A DNA stretch of 15,085 nt. Source: an uncultured Eubacteriales bacterium. Its GTDB lineage: Bacteria; Bacillota; Clostridia; Lachnospirales; Lachnospiraceae. The stretch spans positions 1 through 15,085 of the forward strand of contig UQZF01000052.1 in NCBI GenBank assembly GCA_900545455.1. The letters run 5' to 3'. Of this stretch, positions 7,155 through 13,970 are shown piece by piece. The position numbers and the translations under genes are program-made. Under the pieces are notes generated by a model, which had not been told where the DNA came from, did no database searches, and worked only from the letters and a program-made list of their open reading frames with translations. Positions within the stretch are counted from its first letter, which is position 1; each line of letters opens with the position of its first letter.

Positions 7155-7275
7155 GTATAAGGTCTTATGTTATACATGTGTGCGACTTTGGGAGATGCTT
7201 AGATATTCTTAGAATGTCTTAGCATGTCTTAGCATCGGACAACGGAGCAATAATGTATAACATAAGACCTTATAC
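7155..7275. repeat. 121-bp element with 23-bp perfect terminal inverted repeats (MITE-like)
   Basis: Bases 7155-7177 (beginning GTATAAGGTC) are the exact reverse complement of 7253-7275. The 75-base interior contains four tandem 10-base units at 7194-7233. No target-site duplication is obvious at the ends and no coding frame lies inside. A TTTTATAT stretch follows the right arm, so as RNA it could also act as a terminator for the symporter transcript. Confidence 0.8.
7194..7233. repeat. Four tandem 10-bp units, core CTTAG
   Basis: Units are GATGCTTAGA, TATTCTTAGA, ATGTCTTAGC and ATGTCTTAGC; the last two are identical and a further ATC follows. The 10-base spacing puts every copy on nearly the same face of the DNA helix, as in arrays of protein-binding sites. 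It lies inside the 121-bp inverted-repeat element. Confidence 0.75.
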
Positions 7276-7302
7276 TTTTATATATCAATAATGCGTTCCT
7301 CC

Positions 7303-8082
7303 TCACCCTTGGAACGGTGGCGCGAATCCTCCGTAGTAGGATACGGGCTCGTTGTTAAGCCTGAGGTGCGAGGTGTCCCCGAGCATCTGACAGCGGAAGT
7401 ATGAGAGTCCCGGGATGCGTTCCTCGGCGGAGAGCACGGTCACGGAGCTTGGCGGGGTGAAGAAGCCCTGCCAGAGCGTTACGGGCGAGGTATTCAAAAG
7501 GTGCGACATGATGCAGAGCATGATTCCGAGGTGGCAGAAGAACACGAGCACGGGTTCATCGTCGGGGTGATTTGCCATGCATTCCTTGGTAGTGCCGTTG
7601 TAGACCATGTAGGAACAACTTGATTCCGTGTGGGCTGTGCGGTATGCAAGTCCGTCGCGGATGTAGCCGTATTTTGAGAGAAGTTCATCGAAGCTGCCGC
7701 ACACATGGGTGTAGGATTCTTTCACATTTCCGCTTTTCATGACGGGTGTGTCGAGCCAGCGTGCGGCATCGAGAAGTTCGGGGTATCTGTTGAGATATTC
7801 AGGCATGAAATCCCAAGGTATAGTCTTACCGTCAGGTCTTCCCTCCGAGGAGACGGGTACGCGGAACTCCTGAAGCCAGTCGCATATCGTCGCGGTTCTT
7901 TTGTGGCATTTTAAAGTGGGTTCACTGGTTCGTACTGCCCGCCCGAGCGGGGATGAGTAGAAGTCGGTGACGCGCCACGAGGCGGTTCTTTTGGCGAGAA
8001 GCTTGGCTTCCTCAAAGCCCTTCTGTGTCAGTGAATCAATGCTGTAATCGGGTTCAGCATGTCTTATAAATATCAGTTTCAT
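7303..8082 (-). CDS. Histidine phosphatase superfamily protein (phosphoglycerate mutase-like)
   Basis: A 259-residue protein with the histidine phosphatase core. R7-H8 in MKLIFIRHAEPDY is the catalytic motif (RHA in place of the more common RHG). Also present are SSPLGRAVRTSEP (R48/R51), the acid E72 and the second catalytic histidine H184 in VFFCHLGIM. Members remove phosphate from sugars, nucleotides, cofactor precursors or proteins through a phosphohistidine intermediate; the substrate here is not evident. An insert between ~80 and 170 and the C-terminal extension make it longer than the ~200-residue minimal members. AAGGA lies eight bases before the ATG. It is a single gene, convergent with the symporter and divergent from the Ig-like protein gene. 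Confidence 0.88.
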   Translation of the reverse strand: MKLIFIRHAEPDYSIDSLTQKGFEEAKLLAKRTASWRVTDFYSSPLGRAVRTSEPTLKCHKRTATICDWLQEFRVPVSSEGRPDGKTIPWDFMPEYLNRYPELLDAARWLDTPVMKSGNVKESYTHVCGSFDELLSKYGYIRDGLAYRTAHTESSCSYMVYNGTTKECMANHPDDEPVLVFFCHLGIMLCIMSHLLNTSPVTLWQGFFTPPSSVTVLSAEERIPGLSYFRCQMLGDTSHLRLNNEPVSYYGGFAPPFQG

Positions 8083-8130
8083 CGTAAGATTCCTTTTAAC
8101 AATTTTAATATGGGGGTTGCCCTATCAATC

Positions 8131-8158
8131 ATTATAGCTTATATTTCTATATTGTAAA
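8131..8158 (-). promoter_or_regulatory. Promoter for the histidine phosphatase gene
   Basis: Read on the minus strand: TTTACA (8158-8153), a 16-base spacer and a perfect TATAAT (8136-8131). The transcript would start near 8124, leaving a ~40-base leader. Confidence 0.65.
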
Positions 8159-8214
8159 TCTCAACTTGATTTTCATATTCATAAAGGGTAGTATATAATT
8201 ACCGGAGGATATGT

Positions 8215-9294
8215 ATGGCAAAAAATACAAAGAAACGTAAAAAAAAGAAGAATAATAATATACTCGGACCACTGGTAGGACTGCTGTTCGGCTCCGGAGT
8301 TGTCGCACTCATGCTCATGATTGTGCTTCTCATTGAGACGGTGAGCAGGGCGGGCAGAATAAAGGACAGCACATCATTGGATGACGGAGCTAAGCATTAT
8401 AGTGCAGATGAAGAATATATCAATATAGATGCGTCGTCGTTTACAGCATATATCGGACAGACATATAATCTTACGGTGTCTTCCAATCCGGCGGAACTTG
8501 CACAGTCTGTTGTATGGTCGAGCAGTAATGAGGATGCGGTTACGGTTGATGATACCGGCATGGTGAGAATTGTCGGTGAAGGCGTTGCGGCAATAACTGC
8601 GACTGCGGACAAGCTTTCGTCCGCGATAGCGATAGAGGGTGTGAAGGATTCATCGTCAGTTTCGGATATGGGCTTTCCGTCATTGGATGTCATGAACAGC
8701 CGGAAGAACAGCAATATAGATAACGGAACGTACAGTCAGGGCACAGAGTACGGAGGGGACTCATCGGAATCGGCGACATATCCTTCCGACAGCGATAATG
8801 GCGGTGATAACGGTTATAATAACAGTAATAATTACAATAACGGCAGTGAAGATGCGGATGCGACGTCAACACCTGCAGCCGGACAGAACGGCGGGTCAGA
8901 GGGCGATACCGAGGAGACCACGACAGTTTATGAGGTGCCGACCACGGAGACGGCTGCTCCAATCAACACGGAGGAAATGTTTGCGGTGCTTTCGGGAAGC
9001 GGATTTACGCAGTATCTTCCGAATGCCGCAATCTACGAGGTCGATGATGATTACTATGGAGAGGTGATTGTTGAATCCGACAGCGTACATATATATATCA
9101 AGAAGAGGTCGAATGAGTTCGATATGGCAGTCAGGAGTGCACTTACCTATCTGCTTCCCGATACGGCAGATTCAGTGTGGAATACATACTGCACATATAC
9201 AAGTGACAGGACAATCAACAGCGGTGGCCGAAAGGTCAGATTTGTTATGCCCGCCACAAATGCCCATTCTCAGATAATAGTCTATAATCCGTAG
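8215..9294 (+). CDS. Membrane-anchored surface protein with a bacterial Ig-like (Big_2) domain
   Basis: A 359-residue protein. A very basic N-terminus (residues 2-12, mostly Lys/Arg) and one membrane helix (~18-41) place the rest outside the cell. Residues ~66-142 form a Big_2-type fold (FTAYIGQTYNLTVSSNP, VVWSSSNEDAVTVDDTGMVRIVGEGVAAITAT). Residues ~160-250 are a low-complexity Asn/Ser/Gly/Asp linker followed by Thr/Glu-rich sequence. A compact C-terminal domain (~253-359) is not recognised. GGAGGA precedes the ATG. There is no LPxTG sorting signal; attachment is through the helix. The role (adhesion, wall sensing) is unknown. It lies upstream of the cdaA cluster but the next gene has its own promoter. 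Confidence 0.83.
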   Translation: MAKNTKKRKKKKNNNILGPLVGLLFGSGVVALMLMIVLLIETVSRAGRIKDSTSLDDGAKHYSADEEYINIDASSFTAYIGQTYNLTVSSNPAELAQSVVWSSSNEDAVTVDDTGMVRIVGEGVAAITATADKLSSAIAIEGVKDSSSVSDMGFPSLDVMNSRKNSNIDNGTYSQGTEYGGDSSESATYPSDSDNGGDNGYNNSNNYNNGSEDADATSTPAAGQNGGSEGDTEETTTVYEVPTTETAAPINTEEMFAVLSGSGFTQYLPNAAIYEVDDDYYGEVIVESDSVHIYIKKRSNEFDMAVRSALTYLLPDTADSVWNTYCTYTSDRTINSGGRKVRFVMPATNAHSQIIVYNP

Positions 9295-9322
9295 AAAAAA
9301 TACTGTTAATTTTCTTAAAATA

Positions 9323-9331
9323 TGATATAAT
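9323..9331 (+). promoter_or_regulatory. Extended -10 promoter for the cdaA operon
   Basis: TGATATAAT is a perfect extended -10 element; the -35 region around 9303-9309 is weak. The transcript would start near 9338, leaving the AAGGAG site (9356-9361) intact for the ATG at 9367. Confidence 0.6.
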
Positions 9332-9366
9332 TATGTGATAATTTGGGTGTAATATAAGGAGATTTG

Positions 9367-9786
9367 ATGATTAATAAGCGCAAAGTCAGATTGATGGCAA
9401 GAACAGCCATGTATGAAAAACATGAAGGAAAAAAGGAGCTTAAGAACGCCGTTTATTATCGCGGGGACTATATCGGAATGCACATGTTGTTTGCAGGTAT
9501 AGGAATTACGCTGGGGTATCTTCTTACACTTGCTTTGATATGTGTATACAAATTTGAATACATTGTGAACAATCTTACCGACATAGATTACAGACGTCTG
9601 GGAAGTACGCTTATAGTTATATATGTACTTCTCCTGATTGCGTTTCAGGTAGTATCATATTTTGTATTCTCAATACGCTATAATGAATATGAGAGCGGAA
9701 TGAGAATGTATATCAATCGTCTTAAGAAGATTGATAAACTTACCCGCGAGGAGAAAAAAGAGGAAGATAACGGGGAGGAAAAGTGA
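9367..9786 (+). CDS. Small two-helix membrane protein, first gene of the cdaA operon
   Basis: A 139-residue protein I do not recognise. A basic cytosolic N-terminus (~1-35) is followed by two membrane helices (~40-61 and 80-102) with a short external loop, then a charged C-terminal tail (LKKIDKLTREEKKEEDNGEEK) with helical, coiled-coil-like character. Both tails should be cytosolic. AAGGAG five bases before the ATG at 9367 favours that start over the adjacent TTG at 9364. The stop codon overlaps the next start by one base (TGATG), so the two membrane proteins are translationally coupled and should be made in equal amounts. Position upstream of cdaA suggests a role linked to c-di-AMP synthesis or envelope growth; this is inference. 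Confidence 0.8.
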   Translation: MINKRKVRLMARTAMYEKHEGKKELKNAVYYRGDYIGMHMLFAGIGITLGYLLTLALICVYKFEYIVNNLTDIDYRRLGSTLIVIYVLLLIAFQVVSYFVFSIRYNEYESGMRMYINRLKKIDKLTREEKKEEDNGEEK

Positions 9787-10841
9787 TGGCAGAGTTATTG
9801 AAGATTAAGGACGTTTTACAGCGCCTGTACAGCAGGTACGATATGGTTATGAGCCATGTTTTAAGATTTGTCGCGGCGTTTGTATCTTTTATGCTTATAA
9901 GAGGGATGACGGGATACAGCTCGGCAGCATCAAGCATTTTTGTGCTGATACTTCTGTCAGCCGTGTGTGCATTTCTTCCTGCCGGTGTTACGGCTCTTGT
10001 AGGATGTATTTTAATTATTCTTCAGATATATGAAATTTCCATAGAGTTTGCGATAATAACACTGGTAATGTTTCTTATTCTTTTACTGGTGTATTATGTG
10101 TTTTCGCCAAAGACGGGGTATGTACTTCTTCTCGTTCCGGTAATGTTTATGATGCATATTCCTTATGCTGCTCCGGTTATTGTAGGACTGACGGTGGGTG
10201 TGGCAGGAATTGTTCCGGCATTTTTCGGAACTTATCTGTATTTTACATTGGCATTCTGTTCGGAATTTACGGCATCGGTGTCTTCGTTCGGAGAGGGTGA
10301 TTTTGTCACGAAGCTGACATTTATAATAGACAATACAATTCTGAATAAGGAAATGCTCGTGATGGGAATTGTTTTTGCGGCGACGATAGTTCTTGTACAT
10401 GTAATAAGGAGCTTTTCAATAGACTATTCATGGGTTATCGCCATTGTGACAGGAAGCGTTGTTGAGGCGGTATTGGTTGTCATGTCGCATATGATGCTCT
10501 CATTGACTTTCAGTATGCCGGGACTTATTATCGGTACTGCAATTTCGATTGTGATAGGCCTGATTCTCAACTTCTTTATATTTTCCGTGGATTATTCGAG
10601 GACGGAGAGAGTGCAGTTTGAGGATGATGATTATTACTACTATGTAAAAGCAGTCCCGAAGCTTAATATGGCGGTGACAGAGGTTAAGGTCAAGAAGATT
10701 AACAGCAGAACTCAAAAGACAGGGGAATATGATTTGAGGGATTCTTACGGAGCCGACGAGAATACGGAGCCGGAAGAGTTAGAGCGGCAGAAAGCGTATG
10801 AGCGTGACGTGCTCAATCTTGAGGACGAGGAAGAAAAATAA
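9786..10841 (+). CDS. Unrecognised polytopic membrane protein coupled to cdaA
   Basis: A 351-residue protein with about nine or ten membrane helices between residues 23 and 267 and a cytosolic tail of ~80 residues. The tail begins with an unusual acidic and tyrosine-rich motif (QFEDDDYYYYVKAVPK, 277-292), continues with a basic segment (VKVKKINSR) and ends strongly acidic. I cannot assign it to a transporter family; no ATPase or known carrier motif is seen. GGGGAGG (9772-9778) is seven bases before the ATG at 9786, better than the GTG at 9783. cdaA follows after nine bases. Its coupling to the small membrane protein and to cdaA suggests a complex at the membrane, for example an activity regulator or scaffold for the cyclase; no function is claimed. 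Confidence 0.82.
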   Translation: MAELLKIKDVLQRLYSRYDMVMSHVLRFVAAFVSFMLIRGMTGYSSAASSIFVLILLSAVCAFLPAGVTALVGCILIILQIYEISIEFAIITLVMFLILLLVYYVFSPKTGYVLLLVPVMFMMHIPYAAPVIVGLTVGVAGIVPAFFGTYLYFTLAFCSEFTASVSSFGEGDFVTKLTFIIDNTILNKEMLVMGIVFAATIVLVHVIRSFSIDYSWVIAIVTGSVVEAVLVVMSHMMLSLTFSMPGLIIGTAISIVIGLILNFFIFSVDYSRTERVQFEDDDYYYYVKAVPKLNMAVTEVKVKKINSRTQKTGEYDLRDSYGADENTEPEELERQKAYERDVLNLEDEEEK

Positions 10842-10850
10842 AGAGGACGA

Positions 10851-11744
10851 ATGGGTATGGGTGCATTTTCTAGTTTTTTTGGAGATTTTCTGAATAATAT
10901 TTACAGACCGGGTGTGGAATTTTCGGATGTTGCGGAAATTTTAATCATTGCGTTCTTTTTGTACCATGTTATACTTTGGATGAAGAACAGCAGAGCCTGG
11001 AATCTGCTCAAGGGCATCCTTGTGATAATTTTGTTTGCACTTATAGCCTATGTATTTCACTTTACCACAATTCTGTGGATTGCCGGAAAGACAATTAATG
11101 TTGCATTGATTGCGCTTGTCGTCATATTCCAGCCGGAGCTTAGAAAGGCACTTGAGCAGCTCGGTAACAAGAAGTATTTTGCAGGATTGTTCCAGTTCGA
11201 TGATTCCAAGGAAAAGATGGAACTTTTCAGCGAAAAGACAGTCAATGAGCTGGTAAAAGCATCCTACGAGATGGCAAAGAAAAAGACAGGTGCGCTCATA
11301 GTTATAGAGCAGAAGATTAATCTTGAGGATTATATTAAGACAGGAATCAATATTGATGCTTATGTGACAAATCAGCTTCTTATCAATATATTTGAACACA
11401 ATACTCCGTTGCATGACGGAGCCGTTATTATCCGAGGCAACAGAATTGTGTCCGCAACATGTTACCTTCCGCTTTCGGATAATATGGAGCTTAGCAAGGA
11501 ACTCGGTACGAGACACCGTGCTGGTGCAGGCGTGAGTGAAGCGACGGATGCATTTGTTATAATTGTGTCTGAAGAGACAGGAAAGGTTTCGGTAGCGCAT
11601 AACGGGGAGCTTGTAAGAAATGTGGATGCCGAATACCTTCACAACAAGCTTGAACTGCTTAAGATAGGAAATCTCGATTCTGGAAAACGTATTAAGATAT
11701 GGAAGAGGGGAGGCAGGTCTAATGAAGAAAAAGATATTCAATAA
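10851..11744 (+). CDS. cdaA: Diadenylate cyclase CdaA (c-di-AMP synthase)
   Basis: A 297-residue membrane cyclase making c-di-AMP from two ATP. Three membrane helices (~28-44, 54-70, 76-94) precede the DisA_N-type catalytic domain (~100-265). Both catalytic signatures are present: DGA at 189-191 (LHDGAVII) and RHR at 221-223 (GTRHRAGAGVSEATDA). Length and layout match CdaA/DacA of Firmicutes. AGAGG is four bases before the ATG at 10851 and ten before a second in-frame ATG at 10857, so the product may be two residues shorter. It overlaps cdaR by 23 bases. In most Firmicutes cdaA-cdaR-glmM form an operon controlling osmolyte import and wall homeostasis; here two unknown membrane genes precede it and glmM does not follow. 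Confidence 0.96.
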   Translation: MGMGAFSSFFGDFLNNIYRPGVEFSDVAEILIIAFFLYHVILWMKNSRAWNLLKGILVIILFALIAYVFHFTTILWIAGKTINVALIALVVIFQPELRKALEQLGNKKYFAGLFQFDDSKEKMELFSEKTVNELVKASYEMAKKKTGALIVIEQKINLEDYIKTGINIDAYVTNQLLINIFEHNTPLHDGAVIIRGNRIVSATCYLPLSDNMELSKELGTRHRAGAGVSEATDAFVIIVSEETGKVSVAHNGELVRNVDAEYLHNKLELLKIGNLDSGKRIKIWKRGGRSNEEKDIQ

Positions 11745-13002
11745 CATAGGACTTAAAATACTCGCCCTTTTGATTGCAATTCTTGTATGGTGGGTTGTTA
11801 TGAATATTGATGACCCGCTTGTAAAAAAGACAATCAGTGGTATTAATGTAGAGCTTAGAAACGACGATGATCTCACAGACAAGGGATATATATATGAGGT
11901 TGATTCGGGAAGTGTGATTACAATCACGGTCAGGGCACCGGAGAGCGTTGCTAAGGATCTCAAGGCATCTGATTTCGTAGCTTATGCGGATCTCAGCCAG
12001 TTAAGCCCGCTTACCGATTCTGCAAATATAACCATAGAATGCGTTAAGTCGGATGTAAAAAATGACATTAAGGAGATAACATCCAAGGTTCAGGTCGTCA
12101 AGCTCAATATAGATAATAAAGAGACGGAAGAAATTCCTGTAACGATTAATATAACAGGTTCACCGGCAGACAACTATGTCCTCGGGGACACATCAATATC
12201 CCAGAACAAGATTGAGGTTACGGGAGCGGCTGGTGTGATAGAGAAGATTGCACGCGCGGAGATTTCTTATGATGTTTCTAATATGATGCAGTCAGTCAGC
12301 GAGATGGTGACACCTGTGCTGTACGATGAGAACGGCAATGTGGTCGATTCAAGCTCACTTCAGCTGAGCAGAAACAGTCTTAAGCTCAATGTTGAGATTC
12401 TGGCAACAAAGTGGATAACGGTTACAATCATTCCAACGGTTACGACAGCTGACGGCTATAAGATGATTGAATATACACAGAGCTTTGATCAGATTAAGAT
12501 TGCCGGAACAAGCGACAGCCTTGCTAACATAAGTACTTTGGCAATACCGAGTGATGCCGTTGAACTTGAAGATATAACCGAAAGTCAGGATTGTACGGTG
12601 AATATTGCCAATTATCTCAGGGGCAGTTACCGCATAGTGTCCGGAACGACGGAGCTTGTGGTTCACATAGAGGTTGAACCGGAGATTGTCAAGAGTTATA
12701 TAATCCGTAAAAACGGCATAGTTGTCAATAATCTTGGCGACGGTCTTGAGGCGGAGATAGAGGATGCGTATATAGAGGTCAAGGTAAGCGCAATTCAGAG
12801 TACCCATGACAGTTTCAACATGGATGTTTTAAATGCCAATATTGACCTTAAGGGATATGAGCCGGGAGAGTATACGGTACCGGTTATAATGTCTGAGGAC
12901 AGCAATAACTATACACTTGTAGGTGATGTTACGGTCGACGTGGTTATCACAGGCGATACCGAGGAGACTTCGGCAGAGGAGACGGCTGCAAGAAGACATT
13001 AA
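11722..13002 (+). CDS. cdaR: CdaR, YbbR-domain regulator of CdaA
   Basis: A 426-residue protein with one N-terminal membrane helix (~10-28, LKILALLIAILVWWVVM) and a long extracytoplasmic part of four YbbR repeats, at roughly 38-128, 135-226, 231-318 and 323-410. Repeat 2 shows the typical pattern (YVLGDTSISQNKIEVTGAAGVIEKIA). It ends in a short Glu/Thr-rich tail (TEETSAEETAARRH). CdaR binds CdaA at the membrane and modulates its activity in other Firmicutes. AGGGGAGG lies upstream of the ATG, inside the end of cdaA, and the 23-base overlap implies coupled translation. Repeat limits are estimates made by eye. Confidence 0.92.
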   Translation: MKKKIFNNIGLKILALLIAILVWWVVMNIDDPLVKKTISGINVELRNDDDLTDKGYIYEVDSGSVITITVRAPESVAKDLKASDFVAYADLSQLSPLTDSANITIECVKSDVKNDIKEITSKVQVVKLNIDNKETEEIPVTINITGSPADNYVLGDTSISQNKIEVTGAAGVIEKIARAEISYDVSNMMQSVSEMVTPVLYDENGNVVDSSSLQLSRNSLKLNVEILATKWITVTIIPTVTTADGYKMIEYTQSFDQIKIAGTSDSLANISTLAIPSDAVELEDITESQDCTVNIANYLRGSYRIVSGTTELVVHIEVEPEIVKSYIIRKNGIVVNNLGDGLEAEIEDAYIEVKVSAIQSTHDSFNMDVLNANIDLKGYEPGEYTVPVIMSEDSNNYTLVGDVTVDVVITGDTEETSAEETAARRH

Positions 13003-13046
13003 AAACAGACATTGGAAATCATAGACCGTTAGAAATGAGGATTTAA

Positions 13047-13970
13047 ATGGATAATCCGGTTGTTGATGTGATTATTCCGGTGTGCAGACCGGATGAGAAG
13101 TATTCAAGACTTCTTCACAAGCTTGAGATTCAGACAGTTACCGTCAGACAGATAATTGTCATCAATACAGGCAGGCAGTTTTATGATGAGAGCAGATTTT
13201 CATATAATGGAACAATTAAGGTAAGACACATAGAGTTCAATGAATTTGACCATGGGTGTACCAGACATGAGGGGATAATGAGCTCCGATGCGGACTATTG
13301 TCTTCTCATGACTCAGGATGCAGTTCCCGCCGATGACAGGCTTGTTGAGAGCTTGTTAGAGTGCTTTCAAAACCCCGAAATTGCTGTGGCGTATGCAAGA
13401 CAGCTGCCAGAAGATAACTGTCGTATAATTGAGAGACTTGCAAGGCAGTTCAATTATCCGGAAAAGAGCAGCATAAAGAGGAAAGAAGATATTGAGAAGC
13501 TTGGAATCAAGGCTTTCTTCTGCTCGGATGTGTGCGCAATGTATGACAGAACGAAGTACGTTGAACAGGGCGGATTTATAAGAAAGACGATATTTAATGA
13601 AGATATGATTATGGCATATAGGTTTCTCATGGCGGGATATGGGGTATACTATAAGGCGGATGCCAAGGTGATACACTCACATAACTATTCCAATACGCAG
13701 CAGTTTCACAGAAATTTTGACCTTGGAGTATCACAGACGGATAATCCGGATGTGTTTGAAAGTGTGTCCTCAGAGAGTGAAGGATTGAAATATATAAAAA
13801 AGATGACTTCACTTCTCATACATGAGAGAGCGGCATATTACATTCCATATTTTTATATTAACAGTTTTTTCAGACTTGCGGGTTATAAGCTGGGGCGGGC
13901 ATATAAGAAGCTGCCGCGAAAGTTTGTACTTGCATGCACTATGAATCAGAATTATTGGAGGCACCGGTGA
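13047..13970 (+). CDS. Family 2 glycosyltransferase, rhamnosyltransferase-like
   Basis: A 307-residue GT-A fold enzyme. The N-terminal nucleotide-binding strand (VDVIIPVCRPDEKYSRLLHKLEIQT) is followed by the HIEFNEFDHGCTRHEGI block seen in rhamnosyl- and related surface-glycan transferases, then the metal-binding acidic motif in LLMTQDAVP (89-94) and the catalytic-loop acids in NEDMIMAYR (184-192). A hydrophobic or amphipathic C-terminal segment (~265-290) may touch the membrane. It should add a sugar from a nucleotide donor to a lipid-linked glycan; donor and acceptor are unknown. GAGG lies just before the ATG. The gene starts 44 bases after cdaR with no terminator or evident promoter between, so it may share the cda transcript. 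The next start overlaps its stop. Confidence 0.87.
   Translation: MDNPVVDVIIPVCRPDEKYSRLLHKLEIQTVTVRQIIVINTGRQFYDESRFSYNGTIKVRHIEFNEFDHGCTRHEGIMSSDADYCLLMTQDAVPADDRLVESLLECFQNPEIAVAYARQLPEDNCRIIERLARQFNYPEKSSIKRKEDIEKLGIKAFFCSDVCAMYDRTKYVEQGGFIRKTIFNEDMIMAYRFLMAGYGVYYKADAKVIHSHNYSNTQQFHRNFDLGVSQTDNPDVFESVSSESEGLKYIKKMTSLLIHERAAYYIPYFYINSFFRLAGYKLGRAYKKLPRKFVLACTMNQNYWRHR
13957..13961 (+). promoter_or_regulatory. Ribosome binding site fixing a GTG start at 13967
   Basis: GGAGG lies five bases before the GTG at 13967, whose last two bases are part of the TGA stop of the preceding gene. This defines the start of the last gene. Confidence 0.7.

Larger units (their letters stand above)
6903..7302. 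other. Gene-free convergent region with two large inverted-repeat elements
   Basis: 400 bases between the convergent symporter and phosphatase genes. No credible coding frame was found. It holds the 78-base hairpin at 6932-7009, a small 7-bp hairpin (TCAAGAA 7128-7134 with TTCTTGA 7138-7144) and the 121-base element at 7155-7275. The rest is AT-rich. Because the flanking genes converge, one or both elements may also stop transcription. Confidence 0.7.

Noticed and set aside
7194..7233. CRISPR-like repeat
   Set aside because: The units are 10 bases long and directly abutting, with no spacers and no cas genes.
8194..8199. Perfect TATAAT as promoter of the Ig-like protein gene
   Set aside because: A start about seven bases downstream would fall inside or after the GGAGGA ribosome site, and no -35 lies at the right spacing.
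10941..11963. Long open frame on the minus strand opposite cdaA and the start of cdaR
   Set aside because: Its product has no recognisable domain, is Cys/His/Ile-rich as expected of antisense reading, and lies fully opposite well-identified genes.
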